DNA of 19,921 nucleotides. Source: an uncultured Clostridia bacterium (GTDB taxonomy: Bacteria > Bacillota > Clostridia > TANB77 > CAG-508). Of the stretch, positions 13,918 through 19,921 are shown one piece after another. A model generated the notes under the pieces. That model made no database searches, had not been told where the DNA came from, and worked only from the letters and a program-made list of their open reading frames with translations. The stretch spans positions 1-19,921 of the forward strand of contig CAKPOC010000015.1 in NCBI GenBank assembly GCA_934169535.1, given 5' to 3'. The position numbers and the translations under genes were made by a program. Within the stretch, counting starts at the first letter, position 1, and each line of letters begins with the position of its first letter.

Positions 13918-13970
13918 AGCTCTAAGTCATTGTGGTAGCCTAGAGTCTATTTAAAGATTCTAGGTTTTTT
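13891..13970 (+). ncRNA. abiF-associated RNA element, downstream copy, with terminator
   Basis: CGGT (13897-13900), a 7-bp stem ACTTAGA/TCTAAGT (13901-13907 with 13921-13927), loop AAACTTTTGAAGC (13908-13920), TCA, then a transcription terminator. Compared with the upstream copy the loop is identical, while five of seven stem pairs differ with pairing kept on both sides. It overlaps the last codons of abiF: the gene's final codons and stop (GAA AAC TTT TGA) are the stem end and loop. This is strong evidence of selection for RNA structure, either as an antitoxin RNA or as a processing site. Confidence 0.65.
13939..13970 (+). terminator. Terminator of the abiF unit
   Basis: A 10-bp stem CCTAGAGTCT (13939-13948) with AGATTCTAGG (13955-13964), loop ATTTAA, followed by T6 (13965-13970). 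It sits 11 nt after the downstream RNA hairpin. Confidence 0.85.
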
Positions 13971-14044
13971 AGTTGTTTACAAAATTTTTTAAAAATTATG
14001 TCACTTTTTGTAACACGATTGTCTTCCAATCTTTGCCAAATGTA

Positions 14045-14073
14045 TTGTTTGTTATGTTTACCTGTGGTATAAT
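14045..14073 (+). promoter_or_regulatory. Promoter of the 153-residue unknown gene
   Basis: TTGTTT (14045-14050), 17-bp spacer ending TGTGG, TATAAT (14068-14073). The -10 is perfect; the leader is about 45 nt and ends with AAGGAGG. Confidence 0.7.
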
Positions 14074-14124
14074 AAATATTGTATTCAATTTGAATGCTTT
14101 AATTATTTTAAGGAGGTACACAAC

Positions 14125-14586
14125 ATGGAAATAGCAAAAGAAATAATTAATGCAGCTGGATTTTGTGATAATCCTAATTATTATTCGGGTTGTCCTGCTT
14201 CAGCAAAAGAGTTAAGTGGATATCAAGTTTTTAATATCTACGAAAACATTCAATTTAAAGTTGGCGAAAACGCTGCACGGAACTTTGCAGAAACTATTTT
14301 AAATTTTAATTTACCTTTAACATTATCAAATTTTATTTATGCAATTTTAACTCTTGCAAAAAATGGCTGGGTTAACCCTATCTTACCTTTAAAAAAGGTG
14401 GACTTCTCAACTAATGGTTTTACTTATTCTCAAAATACTTCTCAAATGTTAAAAAGTAATTACCCTAAACTTGACGAAAGTGAACGCATAAAAAATCAAT
14501 TTAAGAAAAAATTAAAATTTAATTTAGATGTAGACAAAAAAACTTATGTAGTAATTAAAAAGATTATTAATCATCATTATTGGTAA
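14125..14586 (+). CDS. Unknown 153-residue soluble protein
   Basis: Not recognised. The protein starts MEIAKEIINAAGFCDNPNYYSGC and has no signal peptide. Residues about 55-90 (RNFAETILNFNLPLTLSNFIYAILTLAKNGWVNPI) form a hydrophobic helical stretch that could touch a membrane; the C-terminal third is basic (NQFKKKLKFNLDVDKKTYVVIKKIINHHYW). It is a single-gene unit with a strong promoter, strong SD AAGGAGG and its own terminator (14602-14635), so it is expressed. The next gene has a related layout (MAKEI..., AGGAGGTAC in front), but the proteins do not align convincingly along their length. No function can be assigned. Confidence 0.75.
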   Translation: MEIAKEIINAAGFCDNPNYYSGCPASAKELSGYQVFNIYENIQFKVGENAARNFAETILNFNLPLTLSNFIYAILTLAKNGWVNPILPLKKVDFSTNGFTYSQNTSQMLKSNYPKLDESERIKNQFKKKLKFNLDVDKKTYVVIKKIINHHYW

Positions 14587-14601
14587 ATTTTCGCACTTTA
14601 A

Positions 14602-14635
14602 AAGGACTTACTAAAGTAGTAAGTCCTTATTTTTT
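14602..14635 (+). terminator. Terminator of the 153-residue unknown gene
   Basis: A perfect 11-bp stem, AAGGACTTACT (14602-14612) with AGTAAGTCCTT (14618-14628), loop AAAGT, then T6 after one A. Confidence 0.9.
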
Positions 14636-14676
14636 ATACTTAAAGCCTTATTATTTTACAAAATTGTCTAATTTTG

Positions 14677-14705
14677 TTGTATTTTGTAGAAAAAAGTAGT
14701 AAAAT
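14677..14705 (+). promoter_or_regulatory. Promoter of the 136-residue unknown gene
   Basis: TTGTAT (14677-14682), 17-bp spacer, TAAAAT (14700-14705). The leader is about 75 nt. Other pairings are possible in this AT-rich stretch (for example TTGTAG with TATTAT), so the exact site is uncertain. Confidence 0.4.
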
Positions 14706-14786
14706 ATTATTTATGTTTTTAACATAGCATCTAGCTACTGTAAAAACATTTGGCATTAATAGAGTTTTAGGAGGTACTTTTTATTT

Positions 14787-15197
14787 ATGGCAAAAGAAAT
14801 TTTATTATGCAACGCATCAGAAAAGCTTACTAGTATTTCACGGGATTTAAAAGTTTCTAAAATTCCACGGGTACAACTAAAATTTGCTACATATTTAGCA
14901 AGATTTGTACCTAAGCACAATCCAATTTCTGCATATCAATTGATTTTTATTGTAAATGCTCAAATTGAAATTTTAAAATCTACTCCAAATCTTTTTACTG
15001 AAGATCGTAAAGAAATTTTTGATACAATGCAGTATTTTCCTTTAATTGTAGATCTTATCTCTTCAGAGGAATTTAGTAATGATTTTAGAAAATGTTTTAA
15101 TCGTTTCTTTTCGTATCGTTTTGGACCTGCTGTTGCTAAAAAATATTTATTAAACTTAACCGAATTTAGCACAAAAATGAATGATTTCACATCATAA
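14787..15197 (+). CDS. Unknown 136-residue soluble protein
   Basis: Not recognised. A helical, basic, cysteine-poor protein: MAKEILLCNASEKLTSISRDLKVSKIPRVQLKFATYLARFVPKHNP..., then YQLIFIVNAQIEILKSTPN, EDRKEIFDTMQYF and a C-terminal RFFSYRFGPAVAKKYLLNLTEFSTKMNDF. No transmembrane segment, no signal peptide and no catalytic motif can be seen. SD AGGAGG lies 12 nt before ATG 14787, a longish spacing; no better start exists. It is a single-gene unit ending in a hairpin terminator (15215-15250). Genes of this kind can be lineage-specific; its role is unknown. Confidence 0.72.
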   Translation: MAKEILLCNASEKLTSISRDLKVSKIPRVQLKFATYLARFVPKHNPISAYQLIFIVNAQIEILKSTPNLFTEDRKEIFDTMQYFPLIVDLISSEEFSNDFRKCFNRFFSYRFGPAVAKKYLLNLTEFSTKMNDFTS

Positions 15198-15214
15198 TTA
15201 TTATTGCCAAATAG

Positions 15215-15250
15215 GTAGCAATTTAAACTTAAATTGCTACTTTTATTTTT
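15215..15250 (+). terminator. Terminator of the 136-residue unknown gene
   Basis: An 11-bp stem (GTAGCAATTTA at 15215-15225 with TAAATTGCTAC at 15230-15240), 4-nt loop and the tail TTTTATTTTT. Confidence 0.85.
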
Positions 15251-15307
15251 TGAATATTTTTTTCATATTTTGGCATAATAATATAAAAATTATTTATGGA
15301 GGCAATT

Positions 15308-15505
15308 ATGAAAGTTTTATATTATATTGCGCTTACTTTAGTTATTGTAGGTGCTATAAATTGGCTACTTATTGGTCTATTTAATTTCGACTTAGTTGCA
15401 ACAATTTTTGGAGCAATGACTATTGTTTCAAGAATTATATATTCTTTAGTTGGAATATGTGGACTTATATGTATTGGTCTATACCCCAAAATAAATGAGT
15501 ACTAA
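15308..15505 (+). CDS. DUF378 family small membrane protein
   Basis: A 65-residue, two- to three-helix membrane protein: MKVLYYIALTLVIVGAINWLLIGLFNFDLVATIFG, then a second long hydrophobic stretch (IVSRIIYSLVGICGLICIGLY). The GAINWLLIGLFNFDLVA segment is the DUF378 (YuzA-like) signature. The biochemical role is unknown. The start is ATG 15308, five nt after GGAGG; an in-frame ATG at 15296 overlaps that SD and is rejected. A possible promoter (TTGAAT-18-CATAAT, 15250-15279) lies just upstream, and a bidirectional terminator follows. Confidence 0.9.
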   Translation: MKVLYYIALTLVIVGAINWLLIGLFNFDLVATIFGAMTIVSRIIYSLVGICGLICIGLYPKINEY

Positions 15506-15515
15506 TTTAAAAAGT

Positions 15516-15547
15516 CCCAAATTATTAAACTAATTTAATGATTTGGG
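15516..15547. terminator. Bidirectional terminator between DUF378 gene and rusA
   Basis: A 14-bp stem with one G-U pair (15516-15529 with 15534-15547), loop CTAA, preceded by an A-run and followed by CTCTTATTTT. It serves both the plus-strand DUF378 gene and the minus-strand RusA gene that converge here. Confidence 0.85.
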
Positions 15548-15555
15548 CTCTTATT

Positions 15556-15966
15556 TTAATATTCATATATTTTTACTTCTAGCTTTTCTTCTTCTGCAAA
15601 TTTTTTTTCTATTAAAATTTTACTTACTTGGTTATCATCTTTAAAAGCTACTTTATTTAACGCATCAAGTACAACTTTTCCTATGTTATCTATATCAGGC
15701 TTTTTAGTTGGGCTTATTTCACCCTTAAGCATTTTTTCCTTTTCAACCTTAGTTGTTGCTTTAGGAATTTTTAAATATGCTACAATTTCAATTCCTATTC
15801 TTCCTTCTAACATTATGCACCCAGGATTATTTATTTGAAAATATTGCAAAATTAAATTTTCATAATCCTTCGTTTTATTTGGTGTATACACAGTAAGTGT
15901 ATTTGTGTTTACTCTTGGTCTTTCTTTTCCTACTATTTTTCCCGGCACTTCAAATTTATAATTCAT
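15556..15966 (-). CDS. RusA-family Holliday junction endonuclease
   Basis: RusA-type nucleases cut Holliday junctions as dimers, using a cluster of Asp residues. The 136 residues include the start FEVPGKIVGKERPRVN (5-20) with the conserved Arg/Pro, and the catalytic block KKPDIDNIGKVVLDALNKVAFKDD (88-111), giving D91, D93, D101, D110 and D111 as in active members. The family is mostly phage-borne, but no phage genes are near; the gene overlaps the end of the CmpB-type membrane protein gene by 11 nt and is probably translated by coupling, since its own SD is weak. It may be a domesticated resolvase working alongside RuvC or RecU. Confidence 0.93.
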   Translation of the reverse strand: MNYKFEVPGKIVGKERPRVNTNTLTVYTPNKTKDYENLILQYFQINNPGCIMLEGRIGIEIVAYLKIPKATTKVEKEKMLKGEISPTKKPDIDNIGKVVLDALNKVAFKDDNQVSKILIEKKFAEEEKLEVKIYEY

Positions 15967-16750
15967 CTTTTTTCACTTTCTTTTTTATATTATCTTTTGC
16001 TCTTTTAGCTGTTTTTCCTACTCTTTTGCTTATCTCCCCTGTTTGTTCTTCTAGGTTTTTCTTAATTTTCTTTGTTTTTTCACTAATTTTAAGTTTTATT
16101 GTTACAAGTGTTGGATAAGCATTTACCAATCTTCTATGAAGAACTGACTTGTTCTGTAATATTTCTTTTACTTTTTCTGTCATCTCTTCGGTATTGTCTA
16201 AGTCTTTCCCTGCAATTAGTCTTGCTTTTTTTACATATTTAATAACAACTGTTGAAACAATATTATCTACTATATAAATTACAAATGCAATTGCTGATAT
16301 CCAATTTAACGTAATTTCTGGAATAAGTCCTAACCACTTTAGCAAAAATGGATTTGAAACATACATAATAAATAATCCTAAAATTCCAAATGGGATGATC
16401 GTTCCTACGCAAATTCTACCATTCAAATTAAATTTTCTTTGACTATAATCCCACCATCTTGCTTTAAATATTTTTTCCATAAAAAAGCTGGTTAAATATT
16501 CTAGTGTTCCACAAACTAATATTGCCATTATAAATAATACCCATGGATCATATATATATTTTTGTAAAAGTACTGTTATTGCAATTGCACCATAACCATA
16601 TATTGGGCAATATGGCCCTATTAAGAATCCTCTATTTATAAATCTCCTATACTGTATTAACTTGCATGTAACTTCCATGCACCAGCCAATTACAGAATAA
16701 ATCATGAACAATAAGAAATATATTCTTAAGTCAAACCCAAATATCTCCAT
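15956..16750 (-). CDS. Putative ABC transporter permease, CmpB family (PF06541-type)
   Basis: A 264-residue membrane protein with about five helices in the first 175 residues. The segment INRGFLIGPYCPIYGYGAIAITVLL (38-62) is the signature of the clostridial 'putative ABC-transporter type IV' (CmpB) family, together with RWWDYS (98-103) and FNLNGRICVGTIIPFGILG. The name is by family only; no ATPase partner is near and transport activity is unproven. From about 180 the protein is cytoplasmic, very basic and coiled-coil-like (KISEKTKKIKKNLEEQ...). SD AGGAAA, start ATG 16750; promoter at 16791-16819. Confidence 0.88.
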   Translation of the reverse strand: MEIFGFDLRIYFLLFMIYSVIGWCMEVTCKLIQYRRFINRGFLIGPYCPIYGYGAIAITVLLQKYIYDPWVLFIMAILVCGTLEYLTSFFMEKIFKARWWDYSQRKFNLNGRICVGTIIPFGILGLFIMYVSNPFLLKWLGLIPEITLNWISAIAFVIYIVDNIVSTVVIKYVKKARLIAGKDLDNTEEMTEKVKEILQNKSVLHRRLVNAYPTLVTIKLKISEKTKKIKKNLEEQTGEISKRVGKTAKRAKDNIKKKVKKDEL

Positions 16751-16790
16751 ATTTAATGTTTCCTACTTTCAAAAAATTTATTAATAGTTT

Positions 16791-16819
16791 ATCATATGAA
16801 TAGGAAAAAATAAAGTAAA
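16791..16819 (-). promoter_or_regulatory. Promoter of the CmpB-family gene and rusA
   Basis: Minus-strand TTTACT (16814-16819), 17-bp spacer, TATGAT (16791-16796), about 40 nt before the start codon. Confidence 0.5.
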
Positions 16820-16823
16820 ATTT

Positions 16824-16850
16824 AAAAAAACACATAGAGTTAACTATGTG
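16824..16850 (-). terminator. Terminator of the HU gene
   Basis: A 7-bp stem CACATAG (16831-16837) with CTATGTG (16844-16850), loop of six, and a run of seven U residues on the minus strand (16824-16830). It directly follows the HU gene. Confidence 0.88.
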
Positions 16851-16888
16851 CTTTTATATGAATTCATATTATATATATTAAAATTCAA

Positions 16889-17167
16889 TTATTTGTTGTT
16901 TACTAAATCTTTTAATGCTTTTCCAGCTTTGAATACTGGAGCTTTTGATGCAGGTATTTTGATTTCTTCCTTAGTTTGTGGGTTTCTTCCTTTTCTAGCT
17001 GCTCTCTTTCTTACTTCGAAAGAACCAAATCCAACAAGTTGAACTTTTTCATCTTTCTCTAAAGCTTCTGTTACAACGCTTACGAATGCGTTTAAAGCTG
17101 CTTCAGCATCTTTCTTTGTTGTTCCTGTTTTAGCAGATATAGCTGCGATTAAATCAGATTTGTTCAT
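16889..17167 (-). CDS. hup: HU family DNA-binding protein
   Basis: Histone-like nucleoid protein that bends DNA as a dimer. The 92 residues are the normal HU length and pattern: MNKSDLIAAISAKTG, the helical body with AEAALNAFVSVVTEAL, GFGSFEVRKRAARKGRNPQTKEEIKIPAS (beta arms with the intercalating Pro), and the final PVFKAGKALKDLVN. It is a single-gene unit with a very strong SD AGGAGG and a clear terminator. Codon choice is less AT-biased than in the neighbours (for example GCT, GTT, CTT), as usual for highly expressed genes. The region upstream (17168-17350) is A/T-tract rich, with no certain promoter. Confidence 0.97.
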   Translation of the reverse strand: MNKSDLIAAISAKTGTTKKDAEAALNAFVSVVTEALEKDEKVQLVGFGSFEVRKRAARKGRNPQTKEEIKIPASKAPVFKAGKALKDLVNNK

Positions 17168-17350
17168 TTTAAATTACCTCCTAATAAGATTCTTTATGTA
17201 GTAGAATCTATCTACTCTATAAACATTATTCGCCAATTTTTGCTAAAATCCTTCTTTTTTTTACTAAAAAACTCTATTTTTTCTTGTTTTTTCAATATTT
17301 TTTATTAATTTGGCTATTTCTTGTCTTTATTTTATCTATTTTTCTTTAAT

Positions 17351-18931
17351 TTATACTCTCCTAAAAATTTTTATGTCTTTTATATTTATAACTTTTAGCT
17401 GAAATATTGTAATTATATAAAACATAGCTGAAATAAGTATAGAAATTATTAAGCTCAAGTTTTTATTTATATATATAGGTAATATTTTATGCAAAATTAT
17501 TGCAACTATTCCCATCATTATTGTAGCTATAACAGGTTTTAATAAAAAATTTGTAAAATTTAATTTTAGTTTTAAATTTTTGCCTATTTGGAACATTCCG
17601 AATAGTGTAGAAATTATATGGCAAACTACTGTGCCAACAGCTGCTCCTGCAATTCCTCCAAATATAAAGGTTTCAGGATTTATTTTTACTAAGCTTACAT
17701 TAATTATTATTTTTGCAACTGCCCCACAACACATTCCTATTAGTGGTGCTAAAGTTTTTCCAAGGCCCTGAAGAGTTCCTATTACCGTTTGTTCCACCGT
17801 CAAAAAAATTATTGAAATACTGCTTATTTGCAATATAAATGCTCCTTGGCTTGCATTTGGGAAAAGCAAATTTAATATAGGCTCTGCAAAAAGACAAATT
17901 CCTAAACAGCAAGGCAACCCAATTAACATATTTATTAAAAGTGAAAATTCCACTTTATTTTTTATGCTATTATAGTCCCCTACCGCCTTTGCGCTTGATA
18001 CTGCTGGAACTAGAGCAGTCGCAAAAGCTATGTTAAACGATAATGGCATTGTAACTAGCATATCTATTTTTCCGCTTAAAATTCCATATTGAATTTGAGC
18101 TTCGCTTTCGCTTAAAAAATTTCTTAATCCTTTTATGATTGTAATTGAATCTATGTTTTTATTTATTGAACCTAGAATTGCACTCATTGTCATAGGCATT
18201 GCAATTGCAATTATACTTTTTAAAATCTCCCACACAGTTTGTTTGGCCGAAATTTTACTATTTCCAAAAGCTTCACTTCTTTCTTTAAAATAAATACTAA
18301 ATAAGTATATTAAACTTACAAATGTAGAAAATGTTGTTGCAAGGTTTGCCCCCGCTACCATAATTTTTGTATTCTTGCTTACAAAAATACATATTATTTC
18401 TACAAAAATAATTGTAAATATAGTTTTTAATGCTTGCTCTATTGTTTGTGATTTTGCCATTGGTCTCATATTTTGGCATCCATTAAAATACCCTTTAAAC
18501 ACAGCTATAATAGATTCAAAAAATACTGCAGGTGCAAGTATTATAATAGAAAGTTCTGTTTCAGGCATTGCTAAGAAATTATTTGCTATTGTGTGTGCAA
18601 ATAAAAACAAAAATAAGCATCCAACAAAACCAATAATTGAAAGAAGCAAAAAGGAAATTTTAAATATTTTTTTAGCTCCAACATAATCTTCTACACCAAT
18701 TCTTTCAGATATTAATTTTGATACCGCATTAGGAATCCCAATACACCCGATTGAAAGAACTATCATATATGCCTGAAAAGCACCTGAATATATGGCATTT
18801 CCTTTATCTCCAAAGCTTGGTCTATTAGTTAAATATAATTTATAAATAATTCCAAAAATTTTTATTATTACTTGTGAAAACATTAAAGTGAATATAGATT
18901 GACTAAAACTTTGTCTTTTTTCTTTTAGCAT
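17351..18931 (-). CDS. SpoVB/MurJ-type polysaccharide or lipid II flippase (MOP superfamily)
   Basis: A 526-residue protein with about 14 hydrophobic helices over its whole length. The start (SQSIFTLMFSQVIIKIFGIIYKLYLT... GNAIYSGAFQAYMIVLSIGCIGIPNAVSKLISERIG) is the clostridial SpoVB/YtgP signature, and the middle (GILSGKIDMLVTMPLSFNIAFATALVPAVSSAKA) fits the second half. Proteins of this group move lipid-linked sugar precursors across the membrane for peptidoglycan, spore cortex or surface polymers. Which substrate this copy handles cannot be read from sequence alone. SD GAGGTGA lies nine nt before ATG 18931. It is divergent from the coupling-protein-like gene. Confidence 0.9.
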   Translation of the reverse strand: MLKEKRQSFSQSIFTLMFSQVIIKIFGIIYKLYLTNRPSFGDKGNAIYSGAFQAYMIVLSIGCIGIPNAVSKLISERIGVEDYVGAKKIFKISFLLLSIIGFVGCLFLFLFAHTIANNFLAMPETELSIIILAPAVFFESIIAVFKGYFNGCQNMRPMAKSQTIEQALKTIFTIIFVEIICIFVSKNTKIMVAGANLATTFSTFVSLIYLFSIYFKERSEAFGNSKISAKQTVWEILKSIIAIAMPMTMSAILGSINKNIDSITIIKGLRNFLSESEAQIQYGILSGKIDMLVTMPLSFNIAFATALVPAVSSAKAVGDYNSIKNKVEFSLLINMLIGLPCCLGICLFAEPILNLLFPNASQGAFILQISSISIIFLTVEQTVIGTLQGLGKTLAPLIGMCCGAVAKIIINVSLVKINPETFIFGGIAGAAVGTVVCHIISTLFGMFQIGKNLKLKLNFTNFLLKPVIATIMMGIVAIILHKILPIYINKNLSLIISILISAMFYIITIFQLKVINIKDIKIFRRV

Positions 18932-19009
18932 ATTTATTTGTCACCTCAGTTTCTTTCAATTTATATTCTTAATATATTTTTATATGTATAAAAAAGTAAA
19001 AATTTTTTC

Positions 19010-19049
19010 ATAAAATTGCCTAAAACACTTGTATTTTTGGCAATTTTAT
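19010..19049. repeat. Perfect 11-bp inverted repeat over a promoter, operator candidate
   Basis: ATAAAATTGCC (19010-19020) and GGCAATTTTAT (19039-19049) are exact inverse copies 18 nt apart. The first arm lies just upstream of the -35 and the second in the -35/-10 spacer of the plus-strand promoter. No U-run follows, so a terminator is unlikely. Confidence 0.55.
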
Positions 19050-19057
19050 AAGATAAT
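19029..19057 (+). promoter_or_regulatory. Promoter of the coupling-protein-like gene
   Basis: TTGTAT (19029-19034), 17-bp spacer, GATAAT (19052-19057), with the start codon about 30 nt after the expected transcription start. The inverted repeat overlaps it. Confidence 0.6.
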
Positions 19058-19093
19058 ATATATGATAAAAATTCGATCGAAAGCGGTGATATT

Positions 19094-19921
19094 TTGAAAT
19101 TATTAGATAAACTACTAAAACTTTTAAAAACAGATAGAAATACATTTTTCACATATATACTAACATTACTAACAACATATATAATAATCGATAGAGTTGT
19201 TGAAATGCTTATAATGATATTTACCGGTATCTCAGTAGATTACTGGAATCCATTTGTATATACTTTAGCTTTGGCTTGCCCTGTGTTTGCATTCCTATTT
19301 AGTTATTCATCAAAGTATGCAACAAGCGAAGGCTCTAAACATAAATTTTTTGATGCTTTTATTGTAGCTTTCTACATAATAGCAGTTTCAATGTTTACAC
19401 AATATTTAAATTTACTAGGTTGGTCTTTGTTCTTATCAGTTCCAGCATTTACTGATATTGTAACAAATTTCTATTCATTAATTAGGCCCGCATTTTCTGC
19501 TATTTCGCTTTACATACCTTTAACAACCTTTTATGGAGTAATACAATGGCTTCTTACATTTGTTAACGATACTAAGGACTTATATGATTCTATCGAAGAT
19601 TTTGGTGGAATTAACTTAGCTGATAAATCAGCTGCTTGGGGTGCTTATACTTGTGAAATAAAATTAGGAACAGATAAAGTTTCTGGAAGCGCAGTAAAAT
19701 TTTCTGAAGAAAAAAGATTTTACCCAACTCTTGTTGCTGGTGTTTCTGGAGCAGGAAAAACCTCAATGGTTTTTGAGCCAATGATTGCACAAGATATTGA
19801 CAAAAAATACTTCTTTAAAGAGATTTCTAAGGAAATGGGCTTTACAGCTTTAAAAACTGGACTTGCAACACTTGTTTGTCCTTACACAAACGACTACATA
19901 AACGAAAACTTTACTTTAAAT
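19094..19921 (+). CDS. VirD4/TraG-like membrane P-loop ATPase, partial (3' end outside window)
   Basis: The first 276 codons of a gene that runs off the window. A TTG start (LKLLDKLLKLLKTDRNTFF) is chosen because it lies five nt after AAAGCGGTGAT, a near-perfect match to AAAGGAGGTGAT; no ATG or GTG fits the frame. Four or more membrane helices (about 18-45, 53-72, 85-105 and 137-155) are followed by a soluble part with Walker A GVSGAGKTS (216-224) and FEPMIAQDI. This is the arrangement of type IV secretion coupling proteins (VirD4/TraG, TraM-recognition type) that feed DNA or protein to a secretion channel. Walker B and the rest are beyond the edge, so a different membrane AAA/FtsK-HerA ATPase is possible. 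No relaxase or conjugation gene is seen on this side. Confidence 0.75.
   Translation, partial: MKLLDKLLKLLKTDRNTFFTYILTLLTTYIIIDRVVEMLIMIFTGISVDYWNPFVYTLALACPVFAFLFSYSSKYATSEGSKHKFFDAFIVAFYIIAVSMFTQYLNLLGWSLFLSVPAFTDIVTNFYSLIRPAFSAISLYIPLTTFYGVIQWLLTFVNDTKDLYDSIEDFGGINLADKSAAWGAYTCEIKLGTDKVSGSAVKFSEEKRFYPTLVAGVSGAGKTSMVFEPMIAQDIDKKYFFKEISKEMGFTALKTGLATLVCPYTNDYINENFTLN

Noticed and set aside
12931..13930. CRISPR array
   Set aside because: Only two copies of the hairpin, nearly 1 kb apart and separated by a gene, with diverged stems; no spacers and no cas genes.
12395..14000. Integrated element using the tRNA-Leu 3' end as attachment site
   Set aside because: I found no second copy of the tRNA 3' sequence and no integrase in the window.
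18961..19152. Minus-strand ORF of 63 codons
   Set aside because: It covers the promoter and N-terminus of the coupling-protein-like gene on the other strand, with no SD and an AT-biased composition; a shadow.

Overview
The window looks like a chromosomal segment of an AT-rich, low-GC Bacillota, most likely an endospore-forming member of the Clostridia. The base composition, the strong AGGAGG-type ribosome sites, the clostridial-style pilins (NGITLVALVV type), a dipicolinate synthase A-like gene (dpaA) and a SpoVB/MurJ-type flippase all point that way. I cannot name the species.

Positions 1-8725 hold one long minus-strand type IV pilus (T4P) operon. In transcription order it is a promoter at ~8.7 kb, a fused PilM-PilN, PilO, a PilP-like protein, a small major-pilin-like protein, a hairpin terminator/attenuator, prepilin peptidase PilD, two pseudopilin-like proteins, PilB, PilT and PilC. 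PilC carries a frameshift at an A6 run and is cut by the window edge. There is no secretin gene, as expected for a monoderm. Several members are unusual: PilM and PilN are fused, all three pilin-like proteins lack Glu+5, and PilD lacks the second GxGD aspartate.

Positions 8790-12304 hold a second minus-strand group: ppa, a TPR membrane protein, dpaA and uppP, apparently read from a promoter in front of ppa. Then come a plus-strand tRNA-Leu(UAA) with its own promoter and terminator, and a previously easy-to-miss 53-residue two-helix membrane protein on the minus strand whose leader can fold into mutually exclusive hairpins around the Shine-Dalgarno.

Positions 12.9-13.97 kb are the most interesting part: an AbiF/AbiD (Abi_2) HEPN-type protein bracketed by two copies of a small RNA hairpin. 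The copies share an identical 13-nt loop, but 5 of 7 stem base pairs differ in a compensatory way. The upstream copy starts at the predicted transcription start and is followed by a U-run. The downstream copy overlaps the stop codon of the gene and is followed by a terminator. This matches an RNA-guarded HEPN toxin-antitoxin / abortive infection unit, related in logic to type III toxin-antitoxins and to Cas13 repeats.

Positions 14.0-15.5 kb hold three small single-gene plus-strand units: two unknown proteins and a DUF378 membrane protein. The first two have recognisable promoters, and all three end in terminators. Positions 15.55-18.95 kb are minus-strand again: a CmpB-type putative ABC permease overlapping a RusA-like resolvase, an HU protein, and a SpoVB/MurJ-family flippase. 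At the right edge a divergent plus-strand gene begins that encodes a multi-pass membrane P-loop ATPase resembling VirD4/TraG coupling proteins. A perfect 11-bp inverted repeat straddles its promoter.
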